DNA of 64,000 bases from Gracilibacillus suaedae (GTDB lineage Bacteria > Bacillota > Bacilli > Bacillales > Amphibacillaceae), in assembly GCF_017599345.1 (NCBI RefSeq), contig NZ_JAGFVL010000060.1, positions 62,001 through 126,000 of the forward strand, given 5' to 3'. A program made the position numbers and the translations under genes. This document shows, one piece after another, positions 26,986 to 37,125 of the stretch (position 1 is its first letter; the number at the start of each line of letters is the position of its first letter). The notes below the pieces were generated by a model. That model was not told the origin of the DNA, searched no databases, and was given only the letters and a program-made list of their open reading frames with translations.

Positions 26986-27832
26986 GAATCAATTTGCTAA
27001 TAATCGTTCAGTTCGTTTTATCAAGCAATTGATAGAGCGAATAACGAGAGACGATGTCCCGGGTTTAGCGGCGCAATTGTCTTATTTTTTTCTGCTATCG
27101 TTATTTCCTTTTATGATTTTCCTTATAACATTAATTGGTTATTTACCATTTGATGAAATTAACGTCATGAATTTTATATCCACGTATGCACCAGAGCAAA
27201 TCGTAACCATGTTAAATGATAACCTTGTACAAATCATGAACAACCGTAATGGTGGCTTATTATCGATCGGGATTATCGGTACGCTTTGGTCTGCATCAAA
27301 TGGGATTAACGCATTAGTACGCTCGTTTAATAAAGCTTATAATATTGAGGAAGAACGTTCGTTTATTGTAATGAGAGGGATATCGATTATATTAACAATC
27401 GCGATGCTGCTTGTCATTTCTGTCGCCTTTTTGTTACCGATTTTCGGAAAAATGATTGGAGTGTACCTCTTTTCATTGTTCGGATTATCACAAGGGTTCT
27501 TAGATATATGGAACACCTTAAGATGGGTAATTTCCTCGATTATTTTCTTTATTGTTTTAACGATGTTATACCGAATGGCACCAAGTAAGCGTGTCTATTT
27601 TAAGCATATCTACATTGGAGCCATATTTGCTACTATTTGTTGGCAATTAACATCACTCGCCTTCTCCTACTACGTAACATCGATGGGCAACTACTCAGCT
27701 ACATATGGCAGCCTCGGGGGAGTGATTATTCTGATGATCTGGTTCTACCTCTCAGGAATGATTATCATCACTGGAGGCGAAATTAACGCACAAATCGAAA
27801 ACAGGGAAAGGAACAGAGTAAATCCAAGTTGA
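26978..27832 (+). CDS. yfkH: YihY/BrkB family membrane protein (YfkH)
   Basis: A 284-residue protein with six transmembrane helices. The N-terminus DDVPGLAAQLSYFFLLSLFPF and the central GTLWSASNGINALVRSFNKAYNIEEERSF are signatures of the YihY/BrkB family, once misannotated as ribonuclease BN. It probably transports a small molecule or envelope component. It is the last gene of the yfkJ-yfkH operon; a long hairpin follows. Confidence 0.9.
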   Translation: MVKNQFANNRSVRFIKQLIERITRDDVPGLAAQLSYFFLLSLFPFMIFLITLIGYLPFDEINVMNFISTYAPEQIVTMLNDNLVQIMNNRNGGLLSIGIIGTLWSASNGINALVRSFNKAYNIEEERSFIVMRGISIILTIAMLLVISVAFLLPIFGKMIGVYLFSLFGLSQGFLDIWNTLRWVISSIIFFIVLTMLYRMAPSKRVYFKHIYIGAIFATICWQLTSLAFSYYVTSMGNYSATYGSLGGVIILMIWFYLSGMIIITGGEINAQIENRERNRVNPS

Positions 27833-27849
27833 ATATCCTTCATTGAAAG

Positions 27850-27930
27850 ATAGGACTGTTTCACTGAAGTTAGTTAATCGGTTGCAATTAAGTGAATCGT
27901 GAACTGACAGTGAGCAGTCCTATTTGTTTT
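27850..27930 (+). terminator. Probable terminator after yfkH
   Basis: ATAGGACTG..TCACTG (27850-27866) pairs with CAGTGAGCAGTCCTAT (27908-27922 region), followed by TTGTTTTG. The 40-base loop is long, so it may work less efficiently. The 160 bases that follow up to the next gene are very AT-rich and contain no supported gene. Confidence 0.6.
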
Positions 27931-28093
27931 GCTACACAAGCACAAATTCCATTAAATATATTGAAAAAAATGGAATATAACAGTTATATAAAAATATATG
28001 AAACAGATATTAAAAATATTGAAATAATAAAAATAAACTGTTATCTTTTAATAGAGAAAAATAATATAACAAGTATAAAGGGGTGCGTTTTTT

Positions 28094-28981
28094 ATGAGGA
28101 AATTATTGCTATCATTTAGTTTAGTAACTGTTATTAGTTTGCTTGTTGCATGTGGAGAAGGTGACGAGAATCAGACAGCCTCCGACGCGATCGACAATAC
28201 GAACGCTACGGAAGAACTTAAATCAGAAAAATGGGACGAGATTCAGGAGAAAGGTGAGATTGTAGCAGGCACATCAGGTACTTTAATTGGTGCTTCTACA
28301 TATGACGAAAATGACAACTTGACAGGTTACGATGTCGAAATTATGAAAGAAATAGCAGAGCGTCTCGACTTAGAGGTTAGGTTTGAAATAATGGGAATTG
28401 ACAGTATGTTGCCAGCGGTTGAAAGTGGTAGAATTGATGTAGCTGTGAATGATATTGAAGCAACAGATAATCGAAAAAAACAATTTGCTTTTTCAGAACC
28501 ATATAAATATTCTTATTCGACAATGGTTGTACGAGAAGATGATAATTCAGGAATAGAGAGCTTGGAAGACCTAGAAGGTAAACGTGCTGGTGGTGGAGCG
28601 ACAACGATTTACAGTCAGATCGCTGAACATTTTGGTGCAGAAGTGGTTACTTATGGAAATGCACCAAATGAAGCCTATTTACGTGATGTGAATAATGGCA
28701 ATACAGACGTGATTGTCAATGATTATTATTTATCAAAGTTTGGTGTGGGTGGCTTTCCTGAATTCGATATTCACCTGCATCCGGATTTGAAGTTCCATCC
28801 AACAGAACAAGCTGTAGTAATGGATTTAGAAGCAGAAACATTGCAGCAAAAAATAAATGAAACACTAGCAGAAATGAGAGAGGACGGAACTTTAAGCGAA
28901 TTAGCGATAGAGTTTTATCAAGAAGATGCTTCACAAAAACCAGAGGAAGAGATCGAAGAAATTGAGGGTCTTGATCTGTAA
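28094..28981 (+). CDS. Amino-acid ABC transporter substrate-binding lipoprotein
   Basis: A 295-residue family 3 solute-binding protein. The signal peptide ends in the lipobox LVAC (cysteine at 20), anchoring it outside the membrane. GYDVEIMKEIAERL, IDVAVNDIEATDNRKKQFAFSEPY and the following SLEDLEGKRAG are typical for polar amino-acid or cystine binding proteins. Its permease follows 12 bases downstream, and no ATPase gene is adjacent, as with B. subtilis yckB-yckA. The C-terminus is unusually acidic. The substrate is not determined. Confidence 0.88.
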   Translation: MRKLLLSFSLVTVISLLVACGEGDENQTASDAIDNTNATEELKSEKWDEIQEKGEIVAGTSGTLIGASTYDENDNLTGYDVEIMKEIAERLDLEVRFEIMGIDSMLPAVESGRIDVAVNDIEATDNRKKQFAFSEPYKYSYSTMVVREDDNSGIESLEDLEGKRAGGGATTIYSQIAEHFGAEVVTYGNAPNEAYLRDVNNGNTDVIVNDYYLSKFGVGGFPEFDIHLHPDLKFHPTEQAVVMDLEAETLQQKINETLAEMREDGTLSELAIEFYQEDASQKPEEEIEEIEGLDL

Positions 28982-28992
28982 GGTGTGATACC

Positions 28993-29661
28993 ATGGGAAA
29001 TTTTTTTGATGTCCAATTAGCGATAGAGAACTTACCACTGATTTTAAGTGGTTTACCGATGACATTGATTGTGTCGTTCGCAAGTATGGGATTAGGGCTT
29101 GTGTTAGGATTATTTATATCCTTAGGACGAAGCTCGGATATGACTCTTTTACGTTATCCTGCCAGAGTCTATATATCGTTCATGCGTGGGACACCAATTC
29201 TTGTTTTTTTATTTATTTTATATTATGGCTTACCAATGATCGACTTGAAAATGCCAGCAATTATGGCAGCAATATTAGGTTTTGGTTTAAACAGTGCCGC
29301 CTACATTGCGGAAGTTATTCGATCGTCTATTAATAGTGTGCCAAAAGGTCAGTGGGAATCTGCAAAGGCATTAGGTTTTGGCTATTGGCAATCTTTAATG
29401 AAAATTATCTTACCTCAAAGTACGCGAATTGCGTTACCACCATTAACAAATGTCTTCTTAGATTTAGTTAAGGCAACATCCTTAGCAGCAGTCATCACCG
29501 TGCCGGAGCTTTTTCAAAAGGCACAAATTGCCGGAGGACGTTCCTTCGATTCATTGACTATGTATGTACTGGTCGCACTTATTTACTGGCCGGTTTGTAT
29601 CCTAATATCGGTTTTTCAAGAACGTTTAGAAAACAAATTCAGCAAATTTATGAAGCCCTAA
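28993..29661 (+). CDS. Amino-acid ABC transporter permease
   Basis: A 222-residue permease of the His/Glu/Gln/Arg class with about five helices. The cytoplasmic EAA-type loop is AKALGFGYWQSLMKIILPQ, the site that contacts the ATPase, and FMRGTPILVFLFILYYGLP is family-typical. It is the second gene of a two-gene unit with the binding protein. The missing ATPase must come from another locus if the importer is functional. Confidence 0.9.
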   Translation: MGNFFDVQLAIENLPLILSGLPMTLIVSFASMGLGLVLGLFISLGRSSDMTLLRYPARVYISFMRGTPILVFLFILYYGLPMIDLKMPAIMAAILGFGLNSAAYIAEVIRSSINSVPKGQWESAKALGFGYWQSLMKIILPQSTRIALPPLTNVFLDLVKATSLAAVITVPELFQKAQIAGGRSFDSLTMYVLVALIYWPVCILISVFQERLENKFSKFMKP

Positions 29662-29722
29662 GAGGGACATAATTAAATAGGTAGAACGAGAATCCGAACA
29701 ATCTGGACTAAGCGTAGACAAA

Positions 29723-29830
29723 ATTCGCAGACTCCTCATGACGAGCACGTGAGCTGAAGATCTACTGTGTGAAGTGTTCTTCTTCACACAGTTAGCTAAA
29801 AGCCGTCACGGTATAGGATGCACTGCGAAT
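29723..29830. repeat. Palindromic intergenic element with variable central hairpin, copy 3
   Basis: The ends ATTCGCAG (29723-29730) and CTGCGAAT (29823-29830) are inverted. The core reads GAGCTGAAGATCTACT, then a hairpin ACTGTGTGAAG/CTTCACACAGT, then TTAGCTAAAAGCC, aligning with the copies at 6094 and 6318. It lies in the 595-base gap 29662-30256; the rest of that gap is AT-rich with no supported gene. Confidence 0.75.
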
Positions 29831-30229
29831 GCAAGCTTTGAGCAGGTGTTGACTTATGACATTTAGGTGAAAGCGAAATATGAAGTGTTATGTGTACTTA
29901 GATATTAATGTTCGGATTTTTCCTGTCTAATTACTCTTTTGTCCCAAGCCTTTTTTAAAAAGAAAGTATACACGTTCTGTAAATACACACCCAATTCAAG
30001 ATGTTCGAATTGCCCCCTGTTCGAGGACAATAGATAGGAAACCAGGGAATCGTATTCTTTATATAGAACAAAGGTAAAAGGAAGGGAAAAACGGTAGTAT
30101 CGATTTATGTGAAAACTAAAGGTGGTCATGCGATTAAAAATAGTAAAAACTATGTAAAAATTCAGAATAAACTACCTCATGATATTGAATGAATGTTAAT
30201 ATATATAATTATAGGTTTTTTATTTTTAA

Positions 30230-31405
<1,176 letters not shown>

Positions 31406-31435
31406 TCGAACTAGAAGAATAAGGGTGATCTAGTA

Positions 31436-32578
31436 ATGCACATACTCATCATCACGGAAACATTTCTGCCCTCTACAGATGGTGTGGTAACAAGGTTAAC
31501 GAATAGTATACGCTATTTTTTAAAAAATGGACATCAGGTGACGGTAATTGCGCCGGATTTAGGAGTAAATGAATTCGAAGGGGCAAAAGTAATCGGGTTA
31601 CCAGCTCGTAAATTGCCGTTTTATCGATCGAAAGCTTTTGCCTTACCTAGCCAACGCGTGAAAAAGCTAATCATAGAATGCGATCCGGATGTTATTCACG
31701 TAGTCAATCCGGCGCTACTTGGCGCCACAGGTGTTCACTTTGCCAAAAAACTTGGCTATCCGTTAATAGCGTCGTATCACACACAGGTCCCCAAGTACGC
31801 TGAGTATTATCATTTATCAATATTTAAAGGGTTTCTCTGGTGGTATTTTCGGAAATTACATAATCAGGCTTCGATTAACCTCTGTACATCAAATGTCGTG
31901 AAACAAGAATTAGACCAACAGCATTTTCGTAATGTACATGTATGGAAACGCGGTGTAGACACGAGCCTTTTTCATCCAAAGAAGTCGGATCTGGAGATGC
32001 GGACGCGATTAACAAATGGAATCGATGATAAAACGCTATTATTATATGTTGGCAGACTTGCACCAGAAAAAGAAATAGAAAAGATCCGAACAGTTTTAGA
32101 ACAATCTGACCAATTCGTATTAGCGATTGTAGGTGATGGACCTCACCGAGCAGAATTGGAACAACATTTTCAAGGAACAAATACTGTATTTACCGGATTT
32201 ATGCATGGTGAAGAGTTAGCGCAAGCCTATGCTTCTAGTGATGTGTTTGTATTTCCATCAACAACTGAAACGTTAGGATTAGTACTAATGGAAGCTATGG
32301 CATCAGGGTTACCAATTGTTGCAGCGGACAGCGGGCCAACACGTGAGCAAATCGAACATGAAAAACACGGCTTATTATATAACCCTCAACGTCTGGACAG
32401 CTTTAAAGAAACGGTATTACGACTAGAAAATGAAGCATTGCGTAATAGGCTTGCGGAAAAAGCTTGGCAGGATATTCATGAAATGGGATGGGATGATCAG
32501 TCACAGCAGGCGTTAGCTTTTTATCAACAAGTAATTGATTCACACCATAAAGACTACGATAAGAAGGAATGTTCATGA
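31436..32578 (+). CDS. GT4 glycosyltransferase, probable sulfoquinovosyltransferase (SqdX-like)
   Basis: A 380-residue GT-B enzyme. The acceptor-domain GVVTRL loop lies near residue 16, the donor domain begins LLYVGRLAPEKEIEKI, and the nucleotide-sugar motif is TETLGLVLMEAMASGLPIV with the conserved EX7E. Adjacent to sqdB, it most likely transfers sulfoquinovose to diacylglycerol, as SqdX/SQD2 does; related enzymes use mannose or glucose, so the specificity is inferred. Its stop codon overlaps the GtrA start (ATGA), so the genes are coupled. Confidence 0.8.
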   Translation: MHILIITETFLPSTDGVVTRLTNSIRYFLKNGHQVTVIAPDLGVNEFEGAKVIGLPARKLPFYRSKAFALPSQRVKKLIIECDPDVIHVVNPALLGATGVHFAKKLGYPLIASYHTQVPKYAEYYHLSIFKGFLWWYFRKLHNQASINLCTSNVVKQELDQQHFRNVHVWKRGVDTSLFHPKKSDLEMRTRLTNGIDDKTLLLYVGRLAPEKEIEKIRTVLEQSDQFVLAIVGDGPHRAELEQHFQGTNTVFTGFMHGEELAQAYASSDVFVFPSTTETLGLVLMEAMASGLPIVAADSGPTREQIEHEKHGLLYNPQRLDSFKETVLRLENEALRNRLAEKAWQDIHEMGWDDQSQQALAFYQQVIDSHHKDYDKKECS

Positions 32579-33006
32579 AACGAAAAAGTGGTCGTTTTCA
32601 ATTTTTTCAATTTAGTATTATAGGTGTCAGTAATGCGCTGATTGACATAGGTGTGCTTAACTTACTGTTATTGCTATTCCATACTGACAAATCTGCCATG
32701 CTTCTCTTATACAATAGTATCTCTTATTGCCTGGCAATCTTAAATAGTTATATTTGGAATGCTTCCATTACCTTCAACCGCACTTCAAAGGGTAGTTCTT
32801 ATCAACGTATTGCTTTTTTTGTCCAAGCACTAATTAGTTTAGGAATTAGTAACCTAGTTTTCTTGGGGGCTAATTCCTTATTTGCTATAATGGAAATACC
32901 AAATTGGTGGCGATATAATCTTTCCAAAGCCTTAGCAATGGGTTTATCCTCTTTAGCCAGTTTTTTTATGATCAAGTATATGGTATTTAAAGATTACAAA
33001 CAATGA
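32575..33006 (+). CDS. GtrA family membrane protein
   Basis: A 143-residue protein with four transmembrane helices. QFFQFSIIGVSNALIDIGVLN, NSYIWNASITF and the C-terminal ALAMGLSSLASFFMIKYMVF fit the GtrA family, whose members are thought to move lipid-linked sugars across the membrane. The ATG at 32575 overlaps the glycosyltransferase stop and has AAGGA six bases upstream. In this operon it may flip or organise the glycolipid product (inference). Confidence 0.82.
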   Translation: MKRKSGRFQFFQFSIIGVSNALIDIGVLNLLLLLFHTDKSAMLLLYNSISYCLAILNSYIWNASITFNRTSKGSSYQRIAFFVQALISLGISNLVFLGANSLFAIMEIPNWWRYNLSKALAMGLSSLASFFMIKYMVFKDYKQ

Positions 33007-33031
33007 ATACTACACTAAAGGAGGAATTCAG

Positions 33032-33424
33032 ATGGATTTTTATTTATCAGAAGGTGGCGTTCGAACCATTTTACCATTCGGAGAATTAGACATATCAGGA
33101 AATGAAGAATTGGGCTACCGCCCGTTCCAATTAATGGTCGCTTCTGTTGCAGGGTGTAGTGCTTCGGTATTTCGCAAAGTATTGGATAAAAAAAGAATTA
33201 CGATTGATGATTTAAAGATTTCAGCAGAGACCGAAAGATCACCAGATGAAGCAAACAAGATTACATCAATTCATCTTCAGTTTGTTGTAAAAGGTGTGGG
33301 TCTGAAAAAAGATCAAATCGAAAAAAGCATGGAAATTGCCCGAAAGAATTGTTCGATGATTCGGACGATTGAAGATAGTGTGAAAATTACAGAAACACTT
33401 GAAATCGTGAATTTAAGTAATTAG
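33032..33424 (+). CDS. OsmC family protein
   Basis: A 130-residue protein of the OsmC/Ohr superfamily. GYRPFQLMVASVAGCSASVFRKVL carries the first reactive cysteine on the central helix, and ARKNCSMIRTIEDSV carries the second. OsmC proteins reduce organic hydroperoxides with this cysteine pair. It has its own AAAGGAGG site and lies 26 bases after GtrA, so it may be co-transcribed, although a link to sulfolipid is not expected. Confidence 0.85.
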   Translation: MDFYLSEGGVRTILPFGELDISGNEELGYRPFQLMVASVAGCSASVFRKVLDKKRITIDDLKISAETERSPDEANKITSIHLQFVVKGVGLKKDQIEKSMEIARKNCSMIRTIEDSVKITETLEIVNLSN

Positions 33425-33482
33425 CTTGCATAGTTTTCGCTCCTTTTGTAACACTAAGGGAAAAAAGGAGCGGAAACAAATA

Positions 33483-34250
33483 ATGGAGAAACTCGGTCTT
33501 TCTGTAATTTTATGTTTAATGATGTTAACAATCCCGCTAATTGCAGAGTCCAAAGAAGAAAAGCAAGATGATCTCGTATCAATCGAAAATGAAAACAGCT
33601 ATAAACAAATGTCGGAAGAAGATACATCGATCGAACCGAGTAAATTAGTAAAGGAACTCTTAGAGGATGTTAATGTTGAGATAGATAATCCACTGTTAAT
33701 CAAATCATTGAATGAATCAACCATTAATCCATCGCCAATTGCTTTTGGCTATCGTGCTAACGTGTATCTTGGACATTGGCCTTTATCGTATCAATCAGAA
33801 TCTTCTAAGATTAATTGGGATTTTCAAACAGTAAATACGAATGAAGTGAATAATATTAATGGTGAGAAGAATGAGGAAATTTTCTATTATCAAATAGAAG
33901 AAAAGCACGTAGAAGGCGCATTGACAGCCAAAGTCGACCAAACCGATCAGATTAAACAAATGATTTTACAAAAAGCAAGAGATCAGCACGACCTTCCTCT
34001 TACCTTTCATGCAGTAGTTGGAAAGGAAACAAAGCTTAGTAAAACATATACTGTTCCGCCTTCGAAAACCGGAATTTTAAAAGCCAATATGCCCGTAGTG
34101 AAGGATGAAGGACAAGTCATACTAGGTGAAGTATACCTTGAATTAAAGGGATCAAAAAAGAAACTTGTTATTAAAAATGTCACTAAACAGGAAATAGGGG
34201 CACATATTCCGATTGCGAATCATCTCACTTTTACATTTGAGACGAAATAA
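33483..34250 (+). CDS. yfkD: YfkD-like exported protein
   Basis: A 255-residue protein with a signal peptide of about 20 residues (VILCLMMLTIPLIA ending near AES). The central GYRANVYLGHWPLSYQSES, then INWDFQTVNTNE, match the YfkD family found in Bacillaceae; function is unknown. The ATG at 33483 follows AAAGGAGCGG. In B. subtilis yfkD also lies near the yfkH-yfkJ cluster, which supports the name. A terminator follows at 34258. Confidence 0.8.
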   Translation: MEKLGLSVILCLMMLTIPLIAESKEEKQDDLVSIENENSYKQMSEEDTSIEPSKLVKELLEDVNVEIDNPLLIKSLNESTINPSPIAFGYRANVYLGHWPLSYQSESSKINWDFQTVNTNEVNNINGEKNEEIFYYQIEEKHVEGALTAKVDQTDQIKQMILQKARDQHDLPLTFHAVVGKETKLSKTYTVPPSKTGILKANMPVVKDEGQVILGEVYLELKGSKKKLVIKNVTKQEIGAHIPIANHLTFTFETK

Positions 34251-34257
34251 CGTATAT

Positions 34258-34306
34258 TGCATGCATTTCTCGTAAAAATGAGGGATGCATGCATTTCTAT
34301 TTGTTT
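34258..34306 (+). terminator. Intrinsic terminator of yfkD
   Basis: TGCATGCATTTCTCG and TGAGGGATGCATGCA pair, followed by TTTCTATTTGTTTT. Confidence 0.8.
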
Positions 34307-34329
34307 TAAGGTGAAAAATAATTTTCTTC

Positions 34330-34605
34330 AATAAATTAGCTGAAGTCATGCCAGTGGAAAGCGAAACATTTTTCCGGAGCTTCTCCTAGCAGTCACAAAC
34401 TTTCAAAATGATACTAACAGTTAGCGCCTTATGTGTACAACTGAGGATTTAATGATAATGAACATCCTTCATGCCTCCACTTCAACTTGAAGGCTGAGTG
34501 GGAAGATAACTAAGCAGCAGTGATGGAAGTCTTACTTAAGGAGAGGAGGTATAAAATTCGGGTGTTTGTCTAGCTCCTAGCACCCTACGCTTTTCTTATT
34601 AAAAA
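34330..34605. repeat. Decayed remnants of three repeat families
   Basis: TTAGCTGAAGTCATGCC followed by GGAAAGCGAA (34337-34367) resembles one flank of the palindromic element. GTTAGCGCCTTATG near 34415 resembles the modular repeat. TGTCTAGCTCC joined to TACGCTTTTCTTA at 34567-34601 is the second dispersed family with its middle removed. This makes up most of the 419-base gap before the next gene; no ORF is supported. Confidence 0.55.
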
Positions 34606-34669
34606 AGTGCTAGACATGTTTGTTTTTTTCAATTAGGATGAGTAGGGGAAGTTGGAAAGGGGTGTTGTT

Positions 34670-34819
34670 GTGAGCAACGGAGAGAAAATAAAAGAGCTTC
34701 GCATGCAGCTCGAGCAGTTTATGGAACGTTTAGATCATTTGGATCCAGAACAGACGTCAATTAAAGATGTTGATCAACTAATTCAGATGATCGAAAAAAT
34801 AGAAAAAGATCTTGGTTAA
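34670..34819 (+). CDS. SE1561 family small protein
   Basis: A 49-residue acidic helical protein opening MSNGEKIKELRMQLEQFMER and ending MIEKIEKDLG. The HLDPEQTSIKDVDQLIQMIE segment is the signature of the SE1561 family, common in Bacillales and of unknown function. The GTG start at 34670 is preceded by GAAAGGGGTG. It lies 24 bases upstream of the antiporter gene, which has its own ribosome binding site; the two are probably co-transcribed. Confidence 0.8.
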   Translation: MSNGEKIKELRMQLEQFMERLDHLDPEQTSIKDVDQLIQMIEKIEKDLG

Positions 34820-34843
34820 GAAAAAGAGGGAGAGGGAAACAGT

Positions 34844-36148
34844 ATGGAATGGGTAGTTGTCGTTTCAGTTATTGTCATGCTTGCCCTAAGTTTGTTAAGA
34901 GTTCATGTTATTTTTGCGATTATTATCGCTGCGGTAGTAGCTGGGCTGATGGCAGGGATGAGTATTCAGGATACAGTTACAATGTTAATTGAAGGGATGG
35001 GGGAACAGGCAGAAACGGCATTAAGTTATATTCTGCTTGGTGTTTTCGCGACTATGATCAGTTATACCGGGATTACTTCGATATTGGTACAATCGTTAAT
35101 TAAAGTACTTACAGGTAAGAAAACAATGCTTGTATTAGTTATCGCTGGAATTGCATCATTCTCACAAAATATTGTACCGGTACATATCGCATTTATTCCG
35201 ATTTTAATACCACCATTATTAAAATTATTTGATCAAATGCAATTGGACCGTCGTGCAGTAGCAACTGCTTTGACATTTGGTCTTAAAGCACCATACATCA
35301 TGATTCCAGTAGGGTTTGGCCTTGTTTTTCACCAAACGCTACAAAAGGGAATGAGCAGTAATGGTGTAGATATTACGATTAAGGAAAGTGCTCTATCTAT
35401 GCTATTACCTGGTATTGGTATGGTTATCGGTTTATTGATAGCAGTATTTATTACGTATCGCAAACCTCGAGAAGCAAAGAAATGGTTAGCGTTTGAAAGT
35501 GTAACAAGTGATGTTCAGGAAAAAGTAACATTTAATTATAAACACGGCTTAACACTTGTAGCCATATTAGTTGCATTAGTTGTACAAATTTTTACCGAAA
35601 GTCTTGTGATTGGAGCACTGACAGGGATTATTTTAATGGTATTACTATTTGCTGTGCCATTACGTGAGGGAGATACATTTGTACAGCAAGGGGTCAGTAT
35701 GATGGGGACCATTGCGTTTGTTATGCTTATTTCAGCTGGTTTTGGAGAGATTCTGAAGAAAACAGGTGCTGTAGATTCCTTAGTAGCATCATCTTCTGAT
35801 ATTTTAGCAGAACACCAGGCCATTATCGCCTTTATTTTATTATTAGTTGGTTTAGTAATCACATTAGGCATAGGTTCTTCCTTCGGTACGATCCCGATTA
35901 TCGCTGCACTTTATGTTCCGATTTGTATGGCAGCGGGATTCTCGCCAATGGCAATAGCCGTATTGATCGGAACCGCAGGCGCGTTAGGGGATGCTGGTAG
36001 CCCTGCCAGTGATAGTACATTAGGTCCGACATCCGGATTAAGTGCTGACGGGAAACACCACCATATCTGGGATACATGTGTACCAACCTTTATCCACTTT
36101 AATATTCCGTTGTTTTTATTTGGATGGATTGCCAGCATTATTTTATAA
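34844..36148 (+). CDS. NhaC-like Na+/H+ antiporter family protein (YuiF-like)
   Basis: A 434-residue membrane protein with about eleven helices. SFSQNIVPVHIAFIPILIPPL and GDAGSPASDSTLGPTSGLSADGKHHH are typical of the Na+/H+ antiporter family that includes B. subtilis YuiF. Family members may carry amino acids as well as Na+, so the cation is not certain. Two antiporters in the window (also 6765) fit a salt- or alkali-tolerant organism. GAGGGAGAGGG precedes the ATG. Confidence 0.8.
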   Translation: MEWVVVVSVIVMLALSLLRVHVIFAIIIAAVVAGLMAGMSIQDTVTMLIEGMGEQAETALSYILLGVFATMISYTGITSILVQSLIKVLTGKKTMLVLVIAGIASFSQNIVPVHIAFIPILIPPLLKLFDQMQLDRRAVATALTFGLKAPYIMIPVGFGLVFHQTLQKGMSSNGVDITIKESALSMLLPGIGMVIGLLIAVFITYRKPREAKKWLAFESVTSDVQEKVTFNYKHGLTLVAILVALVVQIFTESLVIGALTGIILMVLLFAVPLREGDTFVQQGVSMMGTIAFVMLISAGFGEILKKTGAVDSLVASSSDILAEHQAIIAFILLLVGLVITLGIGSSFGTIPIIAALYVPICMAAGFSPMAIAVLIGTAGALGDAGSPASDSTLGPTSGLSADGKHHHIWDTCVPTFIHFNIPLFLFGWIASIIL

Positions 36149-36204
36149 AATCATAGGATATGAACATCATTTTTACTTAAACTAAAAATAAAAAAGGTGA
36201 TCAT

Positions 36205-36999
36205 ATGAAAAAAATAATCGTAATGGTGATGTTGTTCTTGCTGGTTATCCCTATGGAAATAGGAGCTGTCAGCTATGGTTGGGGATATAAAAAAGGTTCC
36301 AATCAACAACCGCCGGACGTAGGTATGTACAAGCAAATATTAGAAAAGCATCAAAGCTATTACATGGATCCATCTGGTGATAAACATGTTTATTTAACGT
36401 TTGATAATGGTTATGAAGCTGGTTTCACCGAGCAAATTTTAAATGTATTGAAAGAAAAAGAAGTACCAGCAACCTTTTTCTTAACTGGTCATTATGTCGA
36501 TGATCAACCTGAACTAGTTCGTCGTATGTTGGCAGATGGTCATATCATTGGTAACCATTCTTACGATCACCTTGACTTTACAGAGGTATCGAAGGAGACG
36601 TTTACCAAAGATGTTACGAAATTAACCAAGAACATTAAAAAAATAGATGATGAAGCTGTGGTCCAATATATACGTGCTCCAAGTGGAACATTCAACGAAG
36701 ATTCCTTAAGCTGGGCAAATGAACTAGGCTATACCCATATATTTTGGTCTCTGGCTTTTGTCGATTGGAACAAAGGATCAGAAAAAGGATGGAAGCATGC
36801 CTACGAACAAGTGATGAATCAGATTCATCCAGGAGCAATCATCTTGATGCACACAGTCTCTCAGGATAATGCTGATGCATTGGAACATTTGATTGAAGAC
36901 TTGCGCGAACAAGGATACCAATTCAAAAGTTTAGATGATCTCATGTTAAAACAGTTGCTTCCTGAGGAACTAATCGGATTCACTAAAAGTGCCCGATAA
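36205..36999 (+). CDS. pdaA: Delta-lactam-biosynthetic de-N-acetylase PdaA
   Basis: A 264-residue exported polysaccharide deacetylase. A signal peptide (1-21) is followed by SYGWGYKKGSNQQPP, VYLTFDNGYEAG with the PdaA-type Asn in the first motif, the metal motif HIIGNHSYDH, RAPSGTF, and the late ILMHTVSQDNADAL. PdaA removes acetyl from N-acetylmuramic acid during spore cortex synthesis so that muramic-delta-lactam can form. Its presence points to sporulation. The last three residues, SAR, and the stop codon are contributed by the first unit of the 21-bp array. Confidence 0.92.
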   Translation: MKKIIVMVMLFLLVIPMEIGAVSYGWGYKKGSNQQPPDVGMYKQILEKHQSYYMDPSGDKHVYLTFDNGYEAGFTEQILNVLKEKEVPATFFLTGHYVDDQPELVRRMLADGHIIGNHSYDHLDFTEVSKETFTKDVTKLTKNIKKIDDEAVVQYIRAPSGTFNEDSLSWANELGYTHIFWSLAFVDWNKGSEKGWKHAYEQVMNQIHPGAIILMHTVSQDNADALEHLIEDLREQGYQFKSLDDLMLKQLLPEELIGFTKSAR

Positions 37000-37083
37000 A
37001 GGGGAAAAAGCGCCCGATATCCATTCAAAAGTGCCCGATATACGACAGAAAGCGCCCGATATATGAAAAAAAGTGCCCGATTT
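36989..37083 (+). repeat. 21-bp-period array, GTGCCCGAT core, five units
   Basis: GTGCCCGAT or GCGCCCGAT begins at 36989, 37010, 37031, 37052 and 37073, exactly 21 bases apart. Core and spacing are identical to the array at 16619, although the loci are 20 kb apart. It overlaps the end of pdaA and faces ppk. Confidence 0.95.
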
Positions 37084-37085
37084 TA

Positions 37086-37125
37086 AACGACCCCCGTTTG
37101 ATTTATCCAAACGGGGGTTCGTTTA
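37086..37125. terminator. Bidirectional terminator between pdaA and ppk
   Basis: AACGACCCCCGTTT (37086-37099) and AAACGGGGGTTCGTT (37109-37123) form a G+C-rich stem reaching the ppk stop codon. A and T tracts on the two sides allow termination in both directions. Confidence 0.85.

Noticed and set aside
27892-28119. 75-residue ORF before the amino-acid binding protein
   Set aside because: It starts inside the yfkH terminator stem, has low-complexity Lys/Ile/Asn composition and overlaps the real start of the lipoprotein gene.
29905-30129. 74-residue minus-strand ORF before the sulfolipid operon
   Set aside because: No ribosome binding site at its start, no recognisable motif, and it lies in AT-rich non-coding DNA at the operon's promoter side.
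31875-32180. 101-residue ORF opposite the glycosyltransferase
   Set aside because: Shadow frame of the recognised GT4 gene.
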